In this document: positions 1-6,297 of the stretch, piece by piece | Position numbering within the stretch: position 1 is the stretch's first letter | Layout: every line of letters begins with the position of its first letter | Assembly: GCA_041479575.1 (NCBI GenBank) | Contig: JBGOYH010000090.1 | Location: forward strand, 1 to 8,272 | DNA from: DASPPK01 sp041479575 | GTDB taxonomy: Archaea > Thermoproteota > Bathyarchaeia > Bathyarchaeales > Bathycorpusculaceae | Direction of reading: 5' to 3' | DNA length: 8,272 nt | Program-made: the position numbers and the translations under genes | Notes under the pieces: model-generated | The model's database searches: none | The model's input: only the letters and a program-made list of their open reading frames with translations | Told to the model about the DNA's origin: nothing

Positions 1-1
1 C

Positions 2-613
2 ATAATCTCAGTTGCCCAAGGTGCCGATTCCAGATGCACAATAGAAGATGTAGACAAAGCTGAAAACACCCTGAGAACCTCTAGCGTTCTGTTGGTGCAA
101 CTGGAAATACCAATATCTGTTGTTGAATACGCAATGGGGAAGGCCTCACGTTACGGAGTTAGAATAATTCTGAACCCTGCACCTGCGCACAAACTATCCA
201 AGAGAATAATGCATGACGCGTTTATTCTAACACCAAACGAGCGCGAAGCAGAACTATTGAGTGGTCTGAGAATAACAGACATTGATTCGGCAAGAAAGGC
301 AGCCAAGAGAATTGTCGAAGAAGGAAGGACAAATGTTGTTCTGACAATTGGAAAGAAAGGAGCAATCTTGGCTACGAGGGAAGAGGTTGTACACGTACCA
401 GCGCCTCCGGTGAAAGCAATAGATACTACAGGGGCCGGAGATGCCTTTTGCGCTGCCCTAGCAGTGTCTGTATCTTCTGGGAGAAATCTGAAAGAAAGCG
501 TGGGTTTTGCGAACTGGGCAGGAGCTTATGCCACAACGAAAGTTGGTGCTCAGGAAGCGTTGCCGTCGCTGAAAGAACTTAGACGCTTCATGCACGAGAG
601 AAATTCGATTTAA
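2..613 (+). CDS. Ribokinase-like PfkB-family sugar kinase, 5' end outside window
   Basis: Cytoplasmic ATP-dependent kinase that phosphorylates a sugar or nucleoside-type hydroxyl, most like ribokinase. The frame is open to the left edge, giving 203 visible residues, about two thirds of a family member of roughly 300. Counting from the first visible codon, GAD and the helix leading to VLLVQLEIP (residues 7-36) match the ribokinase pattern of a 'pGAN..l' loop followed by a LLLQLEIP strand. NPAPA lies at 58-62, TPNEREAELL at 77-86 and the TIGKKG nucleotide loop at 115-120. DTTGAGDAF at 141-149 forms the anion hole, with catalytic base Asp147. The typical C-terminal helix with ANWAGAYATTKVGAQ follows. 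A TTG at 92 could be mistaken for a start, but homology clearly continues upstream of it. The N-terminal substrate-binding lid is missing, so the sugar cannot be predicted. A dehydrogenase and an aldolase follow on the same strand, suggesting a carbohydrate module. Confidence 0.9.
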   Translation: MISVAQGADSRCTIEDVDKAENTLRTSSVLLVQLEIPISVVEYAMGKASRYGVRIILNPAPAHKLSKRIMHDAFILTPNEREAELLSGLRITDIDSARKAAKRIVEEGRTNVVLTIGKKGAILATREEVVHVPAPPVKAIDTTGAGDAFCAALAVSVSSGRNLKESVGFANWAGAYATTKVGAQEALPSLKELRRFMHERNSI

Positions 614-639
614 ATGATGTGTCAGCGTCGTTGAGAAGC

Positions 640-647
640 GATAAATA
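640..647 (+). promoter_or_regulatory. Candidate TATA box for the zinc dehydrogenase
   Basis: GATAAATA lies in the 67-base gap after the kinase. Its centre is about 37 bases before the ATG at 681, so a start of transcription near 669 would give a leader of only about 12 bases. No clear Shine-Dalgarno sequence is present, which fits a short-leader archaeal transcript. The same octamer occurs on the other strand before the unknown gene at 2611-4095. Assignment rests on pattern and spacing only; the dehydrogenase could also be co-transcribed with the kinase. Confidence 0.4.
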
Positions 648-680
648 CTCTGCTGTTCATGTAAAGTTTCGGGCTTGATC

Positions 681-1709
681 ATGAAGGCAGCTGTGTACTA
701 TGGTTCGAGAGACGTGAGGCTTGAGGAACTTGACGTCCCCAAGATCAATGATGATGAGATACTTGTGAAGCTACACTGTTGCGGCGTTTGTGGAACTGAC
801 GTCAAGACAATACTGCGAGGGCATCCGCTGATTAAGCCTCCTACTGTTCTCGGGCACGAAATGGCTGGCGAGGTGACTGAGACTGGGCGCAACGTAACAA
901 AGCAGAAAGTGGGAGACCGCGTGGTCGTCGCTCCGTACGTCCCATGCGGAGTCTGCTACTATTGTCTGCACGAGAACTATAGTCTGTGCAGCAGACTCTT
1001 TGATGGAAAACCTGAACCTGGCGGATTCGCAGAGTTCATCAAAGTTCCCGCAGGAATCGTTGATAAGGGGACTCTTCGAATTCCTGATAGTGTCTCATAT
1101 GCTGAGGCAGCTCTGACAGAGCCTTTGGCATGTTGCCTCCATGGAATTGAAGCATGCAACATTGATGTTGAAGACACGGTTGCAATTGTGGGAGACGGAC
1201 CGATCGGTTTGATGCATCTCCAGCTGGCAAACGTGATGGGAGCGAGTAAAGTCATTCTGAGCGGACAAATTGACGAGAGGTTGAAGCTAGCTCAGGAACT
1301 CGGTGCACATCAGACCGTCAATGAAACAGTTGACGACCCGGTGAAAAAGGTGATGGACGAGACTGATGGACGAGGAGCCGACGCCGTTATTGTCGCCGTA
1401 GGAAGCACAGATGCTGCCCTACAAGGTGCAAAGATGGTGAGGAAAGGCGGGATAATCAACCTTTTCGGAGGTTTTCCAGCTGAATCTAAACTCAACATCG
1501 ACCCGAATCTAATTCACTATTCAGAGGTCACCGTCACAGGCACATTCGGTTTCTCCCACATCACTTTCATCAAAGCACTGCAACTGATTGGCGCAGGAAA
1601 AGTCAATGCCAAAAAACTGATAACTCACACCTTCAAGATCGAGCAAATCTTGGAAGCCGTAGATGTATCGGCAAGTCGCAAAGGGCTTAAAGTCGTTTTG
1701 ACAATCTAG
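681..1709 (+). CDS. Zinc-dependent medium-chain alcohol/polyol dehydrogenase
   Basis: Cytoplasmic NAD(P)-dependent oxidoreductase of the MDR superfamily, expected to interconvert a secondary alcohol of a polyol or sugar and the ketone. The ATG at 681 is preferred over the in-frame TTG at 675 because MKAAVYYG is the canonical family N-terminus; this gives 342 residues, a normal length. Visible catalytic-zinc ligands are Cys37 (in CGVCGTD), His59-Glu60 (GHE) and Glu147 (TEPLAC). The structural-zinc lobe has Cys89, Cys92, Cys95 and Cys103. The Rossmann turn GDGPIG is at 171-176. The position at the end of the second Rossmann strand, where NAD-specific members usually carry Asp or Glu, appears to be Gly195 (LSGQIDER), so coenzyme preference is uncertain and NADP is possible. 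It sits 67 bases after a sugar kinase and 17 bases before an aldolase, and is probably co-transcribed with the latter. The family resembles sorbitol, threonine and galactitol-phosphate dehydrogenases; the exact substrate is unknown. Confidence 0.9.
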   Translation: MKAAVYYGSRDVRLEELDVPKINDDEILVKLHCCGVCGTDVKTILRGHPLIKPPTVLGHEMAGEVTETGRNVTKQKVGDRVVVAPYVPCGVCYYCLHENYSLCSRLFDGKPEPGGFAEFIKVPAGIVDKGTLRIPDSVSYAEAALTEPLACCLHGIEACNIDVEDTVAIVGDGPIGLMHLQLANVMGASKVILSGQIDERLKLAQELGAHQTVNETVDDPVKKVMDETDGRGADAVIVAVGSTDAALQGAKMVRKGGIINLFGGFPAESKLNIDPNLIHYSEVTVTGTFGFSHITFIKALQLIGAGKVNAKKLITHTFKIEQILEAVDVSASRKGLKVVLTI

Positions 1710-1714
1710 AACAA

Positions 1715-1724
1715 GGAAGGTGAG
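1715..1724 (+). promoter_or_regulatory. Ribosome binding site of the aldolase gene
   Basis: GGAAGGTGAG closely matches the archaeal Shine-Dalgarno GGAGGTGA. It lies 2 bases before the ATG at 1727 and 8 bases before the in-frame ATG at 1733; the second spacing is the more usual. It falls entirely in the 17-base gap after the dehydrogenase stop codon, as expected for an internal operon gene. Confidence 0.6.
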
Positions 1725-1726
1725 CT

Positions 1727-2554
1727 ATGCAAATGTCACATATCGGCAAAAAACTGAGACTTGGAAGGATATTTGACAATCAGACAAACAGAACCGTGAT
1801 AGCAGCAATGGATCATGGATTGTTTATGGGACCTGTAAAAGGACTTGAAAATGTGTCTTTAACTGCTAGGAAAGCAGTTGAGGGTGGCGCAAATGCAGTT
1901 ATTGTTTCACCAGGCGCATTAAGACAAGTTGCAGATGAAGTCCGCGGAAAAGCAGGCGTCATCATGCGCATTGATGGGGCAGTAACAATGTATGGACCTG
2001 ACTTCTTCAGCACTCGGCGCATAGCTTTTGTTAAGAATGCTGTGAGATCCGGAGCAGACGCTGTCATAGCCATGGGGTACATTGGAGCGGCAAGAGAAAG
2101 TGAAACGCTTGAAAACCTCAGCCAAATCGCTCAAGAATGCGAAGAAGTTGGTATGCCTCTGCTAGCAGAGATGATCCCAGTCCAAGGTGAAAAAATCAAA
2201 GACCCCTACGGCGCTGATGCTGTAGGTCTTGCTGCTCGTGTGGGAGCAGAAATAGGAGCTGATATCATAAAGACACATTATACTGGTCAAGAATCCACCT
2301 TCAGGGAAGTTGTCCGAGGATGCTCAGTGCCTATCATAATCGCTGGCGGCCCGAAGATGAAAACCGAAGAGCAGGCCTTGGCTGTGGTAAGAGAAGCTAT
2401 GCGAGGCGGCGCTGCGGGAGTGGCCTTTGGACGCAACATCTGGCAAAGTCAAAATCCCGAAGGCATCGTGCGGGCAATAGTGGAAATCGTGCATGGAAAG
2501 AAAGGTTTTGGAAAAGAGGACAAACCAATTCCGAAAGGGAAAAGCTCTCTGTAG
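1727..2554 (+). CDS. DhnA/LsrF-type class I aldolase (COG1830 family)
   Basis: Schiff-base (class I) aldolase with a TIM-barrel fold, cytoplasmic, 275 residues. The catalytic lysine is probably Lys182 in DIIKTHYTG. Asp29-His30 in AAMDHGLFMGP is the conserved first-strand motif. AGGPK at 206-210 and GRNIWQ at 235-240 form the phosphate-binding end of the barrel, so the substrate is probably phosphorylated. The motif DHG.F.GP..GLE with PGALR at 62-66 is closer to LsrF and to archaeal aminodideoxyheptulosonate (ADH) synthase than to the DHGLEHGP pattern of archaeal fructose-bisphosphate aldolase. A sugar-phosphate aldolase, an LsrF-like thiolase/aldolase and an ADH synthase all remain possible; no dehydroquinate-synthase partner is in view to support the last. 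GGAAGGTGAG at 1715-1724 is a strong ribosome binding site; an ATG at 1733 would have more usual spacing from it, so the true start may be two codons later. The gene lies 17 bases after the dehydrogenase, supporting an operon. Confidence 0.85.
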   Translation: MQMSHIGKKLRLGRIFDNQTNRTVIAAMDHGLFMGPVKGLENVSLTARKAVEGGANAVIVSPGALRQVADEVRGKAGVIMRIDGAVTMYGPDFFSTRRIAFVKNAVRSGADAVIAMGYIGAARESETLENLSQIAQECEEVGMPLLAEMIPVQGEKIKDPYGADAVGLAARVGAEIGADIIKTHYTGQESTFREVVRGCSVPIIIAGGPKMKTEEQALAVVREAMRGGAAGVAFGRNIWQSQNPEGIVRAIVEIVHGKKGFGKEDKPIPKGKSSL

Positions 2555-2582
2555 AATCTGTGACGCTTTCAACTGCCTCACA

Positions 2583-2588
2583 TTTTTT
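2583..2588 (+). terminator. Possible oligo-T terminator after the aldolase
   Basis: Six consecutive T residues about 28 bases after the aldolase stop, followed by a second short T-run at 2606-2609. Archaeal RNA polymerase often terminates at such runs without a hairpin. The site lies between two convergent genes, where a terminator is expected. There is no supporting stem-loop. Confidence 0.35.
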
Positions 2589-2610
2589 CTGTCTGCAACA
2601 ATTCATTTTC

Positions 2611-4095
2611 TCAAGTTATGGGTTTTTCAGCAAGGCAATACCTACATCTGGCCGGCAACAGTCGCGATGACGCGCATTTCTTGCAGTATAGAAATGGCAA
2701 GTAGGGTTTCTGGGGATTCAACGCGATGAGTTCGGTTGCGTACAAGCATATGAGTGGGTCGCTGAAAAGGTGGAAGGGTTCGTCGGCGAATTTTAGGAGT
2801 CCACTAAACCGGGCAGTGATGGGGCATTCAGGCCAAGAGTATCGTTGTGGGTTTTGAAGGATTTCGTTGTTGTCTATGGGTGACAAGTCAACTTCAACCC
2901 CATTGACCTTGCAGTCGAGACCCCTAGGCGTTTTTTCGATGATGTATTCTCCTTGGGTCAGGAAGTTTACGAACTCATCAGTCATGCATTCAAACCTAAA
3001 CTTGGCGGGGTTTTCAAGTAGCAGATTGTAGTATCTCTTCAGGAAAAGCTCGTTCACCATTTCTGAAGTGAAACCATCCATTCGCATTATGTATGCAACG
3101 GCTCCAGCTGCAACTTCATACGCGGGAATTTTGTAGGGGTCTTTGAGCTTGCCCTTTTCTTGGGCTTTCTTGAGGGTTTTCTCTAATGTCATGGTGACGC
3201 TTTCGAGGATAGCCATTTCAACGTCACCTTTGCAGATGTTGTATGTTGTCTGAGAGATGTGGTGGAAGTCTCCAGCACCCCAGAAGGGGATCAGGCTCAG
3301 GTTTGCATAGTGCACCTTTGATTCTGCAGCTTTGACAGTCGATTCATATATTTTTTCTTTGAATCTCAAGAGGCATTTTTGGTAGTCAAAGGAATTCTGC
3401 CCTACTTCTTTCATTATTTGGATCTGTGTTTCGACTGGACTCAGCCACATTTGCTTCATTCGTTCTTTTTCAGCTTTGACTGCTGCTTTGATGTCATTGG
3501 TTTTGTTCACAATGTCCAAGAATTTGGCCCCGAACATGACGCTGTAACTTGTGTTTCGTGCAGCGGAGACTGCGTTCGCAAACGTCCACTTGTATTCTGT
3601 CTTAATTTTTACATTTTCCAAAATTCTCTTGTACAAGTTCAAAAAAGAACCTGGCGTTGCCACGTAATCTGCGATCCAGGTCGGTCCGTAGCGGCCAGAA
3701 AACTTTGCAAAGAGTTCTTTTTCGATCAAGTCGTCAGACTTTTCAACCGCCTCGACCACTTTGAGTGCAGCTCGTCTGAAACTTCTATCATATTCGTACA
3801 GTATTTCGAACACTGCTGTTGTTTGATAGTGTTCCAACCAAGGCTCATCTTCGGGAAGAACGTGGTCTGTAAGCTCGCTTAGAACACTGTAAGCCGAATT
3901 TGCCGAAGTTATGTAGAGGTCGAAAATCTCTTTTGATTGTTCCTTTGATGGAAAAAGCTTCGTCTTAGCTTGAAGCATCGGGCGCCAGTCAGCTATTCTA
4001 AACTGGCCGCCCCGTTTTTCCTTCACCACCTGCACCCAGACCTTCTGAAGACTTACAATATCCTCCGCGATTTTCTTGGCAAGCAGGTTCTTCAT
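2611..4095 (-). CDS. Protein of unknown function with C-terminal zinc-ribbon-like motif
   Basis: I do not recognise this 494-residue protein. It starts at an ATG preceded by GGAGAGGGG (4102-4110 on the - strand), a good ribosome binding site. It has no signal peptide and no obvious membrane segment, so it is probably cytoplasmic. The first 380 residues look mainly helical and rich in charged and aromatic residues, for example RSFRRAALKVVEAVEKS near 104-120, a highly charged stretch at 201-215 and LEKTLKKAQEKGKLKD near 304-319. Residues 381-465 look more beta-like and proline-rich. The C-terminus carries CKKC at 471-474 and CRYC at 484-487 (CxxC-x9-CxxC), the usual spacing of a small zinc ribbon. 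The ribbon could bind nucleic acid or protein or simply stabilise the tail. The gene is single, convergent with the aldolase and divergent from the SDR, so context gives no function. The frame is intact over nearly 1.5 kb with normal codon use, so it is surely a real gene. Confidence 0.85.
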   Translation of the reverse strand: MKNLLAKKIAEDIVSLQKVWVQVVKEKRGGQFRIADWRPMLQAKTKLFPSKEQSKEIFDLYITSANSAYSVLSELTDHVLPEDEPWLEHYQTTAVFEILYEYDRSFRRAALKVVEAVEKSDDLIEKELFAKFSGRYGPTWIADYVATPGSFLNLYKRILENVKIKTEYKWTFANAVSAARNTSYSVMFGAKFLDIVNKTNDIKAAVKAEKERMKQMWLSPVETQIQIMKEVGQNSFDYQKCLLRFKEKIYESTVKAAESKVHYANLSLIPFWGAGDFHHISQTTYNICKGDVEMAILESVTMTLEKTLKKAQEKGKLKDPYKIPAYEVAAGAVAYIMRMDGFTSEMVNELFLKRYYNLLLENPAKFRFECMTDEFVNFLTQGEYIIEKTPRGLDCKVNGVEVDLSPIDNNEILQNPQRYSWPECPITARFSGLLKFADEPFHLFSDPLICLYATELIALNPQKPYLPFLYCKKCASSRLLPARCRYCLAEKPIT

Positions 4096-4107
4096 CAGCG
4101 ACCCCTC

Positions 4108-4120
4108 TCCTTACTAAGGA
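4108..4120. promoter_or_regulatory. Perfect 6+1+6 palindrome, candidate operator
   Basis: TCCTTA-C-TAAGGA is a perfect inverted repeat with a single central base. On the - strand it lies between the TATA-like element at 4129-4136 and the ATG at 4095, overlapping the expected transcription start and the beginning of the ribosome binding site. A dimeric repressor bound here would block transcription of the unknown gene. Only one copy was noticed, so this is suggestive only. Confidence 0.3.
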
Positions 4121-4128
4121 TCAATCGC

Positions 4129-4136
4129 TATTTATC
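4129..4136 (-). promoter_or_regulatory. Candidate TATA box for the unknown gene
   Basis: Read on the - strand the octamer is GATAAATA, identical to the one before the zinc dehydrogenase. It lies about 37 bases from the ATG at 4095, which predicts a leader of about 10-13 bases. Confidence 0.4.
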
Positions 4137-4245
4137 TCTAAAAAGGAAGCGCTTTCAGAAGATCGGTGTTCTTTTTGCAAGCTTGATTTTGCCACTCCAA
4201 GCGGGGTAAATCAGCGCGTTCACTCAGAAGGGCCTTGTTGAAAAA

Positions 4246-4253
4246 TGTTATAA
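4246..4253 (+). promoter_or_regulatory. Candidate TATA box for the SDR gene
   Basis: TGTTATAA preceded by an A-run (AAAAA at 4241-4245) that could serve as the TFB recognition element. Its centre is about 40 bases before the ATG at 4290, predicting transcription from near 4276 and a leader of about 14 bases. GAAGTGA at 4277-4283 would act as the ribosome binding site. Confidence 0.45.
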
Positions 4254-4289
4254 CCGCGGTCTTCCCAATTGAAATTGAAGTGAGCTACC

Positions 4290-5060
4290 ATGAAACAGAG
4301 ATCGCTTGACGGTAAAGTCGCAATTGTTACTGGCGCCGGTTCAGGAATCGGCCGTGCAATAGCCACTCTCTTCGCTGAAGAAGGAGCGCGAGTGGCTGTT
4401 GTTGACGTGAGCGAATCCGACGGGAAGGAAACAGTCGAGCTTTTGAGAAAAAGAGGTGGCGATGCAGTTTTTATACAAGGGGACATCTCGAATTCGGCCA
4501 TTGTCAAGAGAATAGTAGAAACGACTGTTAAGAAGTATGAAAGAGTTGACATACTCTGCAACAACGCCGGCGTCGAATCCATGGGCTCGATACTTGAGAT
4601 TACCGAAGAGAATTGGGATAAAGTGATGAGTATTAACCTGAAAGGAGTTTTTCTCTGCTCCAAACATAGCGTTCCGAAAATGGTTGAAAACGGTGGCGGA
4701 GTAATCATAAATATCGCGTCAGTGCTGGGTCTCATAGGTTCAAAGGGTGAAGCCGCATACTGCGCATCAAAGGGAGGGATAATCTCGCTGACCAGGGCCA
4801 TGGCGTTGGATTTCGCTCCGCATAATATCCGAGTCAACTGCATATGCCCAGGCTCAGTTCTGACTCCGACGTTCAAAAGGGTCATGACTTCGCTAGGAGA
4901 CTATGAGGCAGCATTTCAGCGAAACCTAGACAAGATCCCTCTGAAACGCATAGCAGAACCTGAGGAGATCGCGTACGCTGCACTCTACTTGGCTTCCGAA
5001 AAAGCTTCTTACATCACAGGCTCAGTTCTCGTTATAGATGGTGGCTGGTCGATCTCATAG
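4290..5060 (+). CDS. Classical short-chain dehydrogenase/reductase (SDR family)
   Basis: Cytoplasmic NAD(P)-dependent oxidoreductase, 256 residues, full length for a classical SDR. The cofactor motif TGAGSGIG is at 14-21, and Asp39 at the end of the second strand (VVDVSE) points to NAD(H) rather than NADP(H). NNAG is at 91-94. The catalytic tetrad is visible as Asn116 (INLKG), Ser144 (IASVLG), Tyr157 and Lys161 (YCASK). PG at 187-188 and the C-terminal YITGSVLVIDGG are typical. The nearest broad groups are sugar or polyol dehydrogenases (glucose-1-dehydrogenase type) and 3-oxoacyl-ACP reductase (FabG) type. Archaea generally lack bacterial fatty-acid synthesis and carbohydrate genes lie nearby, so a sugar/polyol substrate is more likely; this is inference. 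The ATG has GAAGTGA six bases upstream. The gene is divergent from the unknown gene and convergent with the ABC ATPase, with its own predicted promoter. Confidence 0.9.
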   Translation: MKQRSLDGKVAIVTGAGSGIGRAIATLFAEEGARVAVVDVSESDGKETVELLRKRGGDAVFIQGDISNSAIVKRIVETTVKKYERVDILCNNAGVESMGSILEITEENWDKVMSINLKGVFLCSKHSVPKMVENGGGVIINIASVLGLIGSKGEAAYCASKGGIISLTRAMALDFAPHNIRVNCICPGSVLTPTFKRVMTSLGDYEAAFQRNLDKIPLKRIAEPEEIAYAALYLASEKASYITGSVLVIDGGWSIS

Positions 5061-5112
5061 ACTGTTGACAGCCTCTTTGCTTTGAAAAGCAGATGCTTGC
5101 GGGAGTTCTGTG

Positions 5113-6219
5113 CTAGAAAATTGTCTTTTCGCTTGCCTTATCGAAGACGTGAACGCATTTTTCATTCAGTTTGACAAAAACTTTTTCGCCTTCATCGACT
5201 CTGAAGAGGGGATCTACCTTTGCAGTGATGATTTGGGACTTAATCTCAAAGCTAACATATCCCGTGTCTCCAAAGTGCTGGAAAAGCCAAACCTTCGCCT
5301 CTATTGCACCTGGGAATTGTTCCATCCTTACAGACACATGTTCAGACCTGATTCCCATTACTGCTTCATGACTCAGCAACTGTTCTTCTTTTGCAGAATC
5401 TAGAAGTTCACTCGGGATTTTCAGGGAGAACGCATCTGTGTCTATGAACAGCTCGCCATTTCTTTTGGATACTGTGCAGTCGCAGAAATTCATCATCGGT
5501 ATTCCAACGAATGTTGCGACAAACTTGTTCACTGGGTGGTCGTAGATTTCCAATGGTTTACTGATTTGATGAAGTAGGCCATCTTTCATGACTGCGATTC
5601 TGTCAGCCAACACCATTGCCTCGGCTTGGTCATGAGTCACGTAGACAGTGGTTGTTTTCAGTTGTTCGTGCAGCTTTTTGAGGTCGCCTCGCATCTTCAC
5701 TCTGAGAATTGCATCTATGTTCGAAAGTGGCTCGTCTAGAAGATAAATGGATGGTTTTCTGATAACTGCTCTGGCAAGAGCCACTCTCTGTCTCTGCCCA
5801 CCACTGAGTTCTCCCGGCTTGCGATTCATTAGCTCTGTTATCTGCAGCAACTCTGCCGTTTCTTTTGCCCTCATTTCTATTTCTGCTTTGGGTACTTTCA
5901 TCACTTGAAGGCAGAGAGTGATGTTGTCATAGACCGACATGTGAGGGTAGAGGGCGTAATCTTGGAAAACCATTGCCACTTTTCTTTGTTTGGGATCAAG
6001 CTGATTTACAGGTTGATCGTCAAAAAATATTTTTCCACCAGTTGGCTCTTCCAATCCTGCTATCATGCGAAGGGTTGTGGTTTTGCCGCATCCGGATGGG
6101 CCGAGTAGAACAAGGAACTCGCCATCGTTTATCTCAAGGTTCAGCCCATCGACAGCTTTCGCCTTCTTGAAGTATTTGCAAAGATTCTGAAGGGTGATTT
6201 TTACCAACTGTTTCCACAC
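5113..6219 (-). CDS. MalK/UgpC-type sugar ABC transporter ATP-binding protein
   Basis: ATPase subunit of a carbohydrate-importing ABC transporter (CUT1 type), working as a dimer on the inner face of the membrane. From the GTG start: Walker A GPSGCGKTT at 40-48, Q-loop Gln86 in VFQDYALYPHMSV, signature LSGGQ at 138-142, Walker B YLLDEP at 159-164 with catalytic Glu163, D-loop SNID and H-loop His196 (YVTHDQAEAM). The region from about 238 to 360 is the TOBE/OB regulatory domain, including the family motif GIRSEHV. Total length of 368 is normal. The start is uncertain: the first in-frame codon is GTG at 6219, but TTG at 6207 gives VKITLQNLCKYF right at the N-terminus, as in most homologues. Neither has a strong ribosome binding site. 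No permease or solute-binding gene is in the window, so it may serve transporters encoded elsewhere. It follows mch on the same strand after 78 bases. Confidence 0.92.
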   Translation of the reverse strand: MWKQLVKITLQNLCKYFKKAKAVDGLNLEINDGEFLVLLGPSGCGKTTTLRMIAGLEEPTGGKIFFDDQPVNQLDPKQRKVAMVFQDYALYPHMSVYDNITLCLQVMKVPKAEIEMRAKETAELLQITELMNRKPGELSGGQRQRVALARAVIRKPSIYLLDEPLSNIDAILRVKMRGDLKKLHEQLKTTTVYVTHDQAEAMVLADRIAVMKDGLLHQISKPLEIYDHPVNKFVATFVGIPMMNFCDCTVSKRNGELFIDTDAFSLKIPSELLDSAKEEQLLSHEAVMGIRSEHVSVRMEQFPGAIEAKVWLFQHFGDTGYVSFEIKSQIITAKVDPLFRVDEGEKVFVKLNEKCVHVFDKASEKTIF

Positions 6220-6259
6220 GTTTTTTAGCTATTATTTCTAACCATGACTCTTTTCTCTG

Positions 6260-6267
6260 TTTTAAAG
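6260..6267 (-). promoter_or_regulatory. Candidate TATA box for the ABC ATPase
   Basis: On the - strand the sequence is CTTTAAAA, in the 78-base gap between mch and the ATPase gene. Transcription would begin near 6238, giving a leader of about 19 bases to the GTG at 6219 or about 31 to the TTG at 6207. It suggests the ATPase can be transcribed independently of ftr-mch. Pattern match only. Confidence 0.35.
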
Positions 6268-6297
6268 TTTGCTCAGGATATTGCACATTAGCGAATC

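Noticed and set aside
92..94. TTG as start of the sugar kinase
   Set aside because: The frame is open to the left edge and the translated upstream residues match ribokinase, so the gene begins before the window.
1727..2554. Firm naming as fructose-bisphosphate aldolase
   Set aside because: The first-strand motif differs from the archaeal FBP aldolase pattern and neighbours do not point to glycolysis; only the family-level call is supported.
3379..3882. 167-codon open frame on the + strand
   Set aside because: It lies wholly antisense to the intact 494-residue gene, is rich in Cys/Phe of low-complexity shadow type, and has no ribosome binding site.
4147..4185. Short palindromes AAGCGCTT and CAAGCTTG as operators
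   Set aside because: Eight-base perfect palindromes without spacing or repetition are expected by chance.
4220..4885. 221-codon open frame on the - strand
   Set aside because: Antisense to the SDR gene, whose full catalytic motif set is present; the antisense product shows no motif.
5078..5091. Small hairpin TGCTT-TGAA-AAGCA between the SDR and ABC ATPase genes as a terminator
   Set aside because: Only a 5-bp stem, with no T-run following it on either strand.
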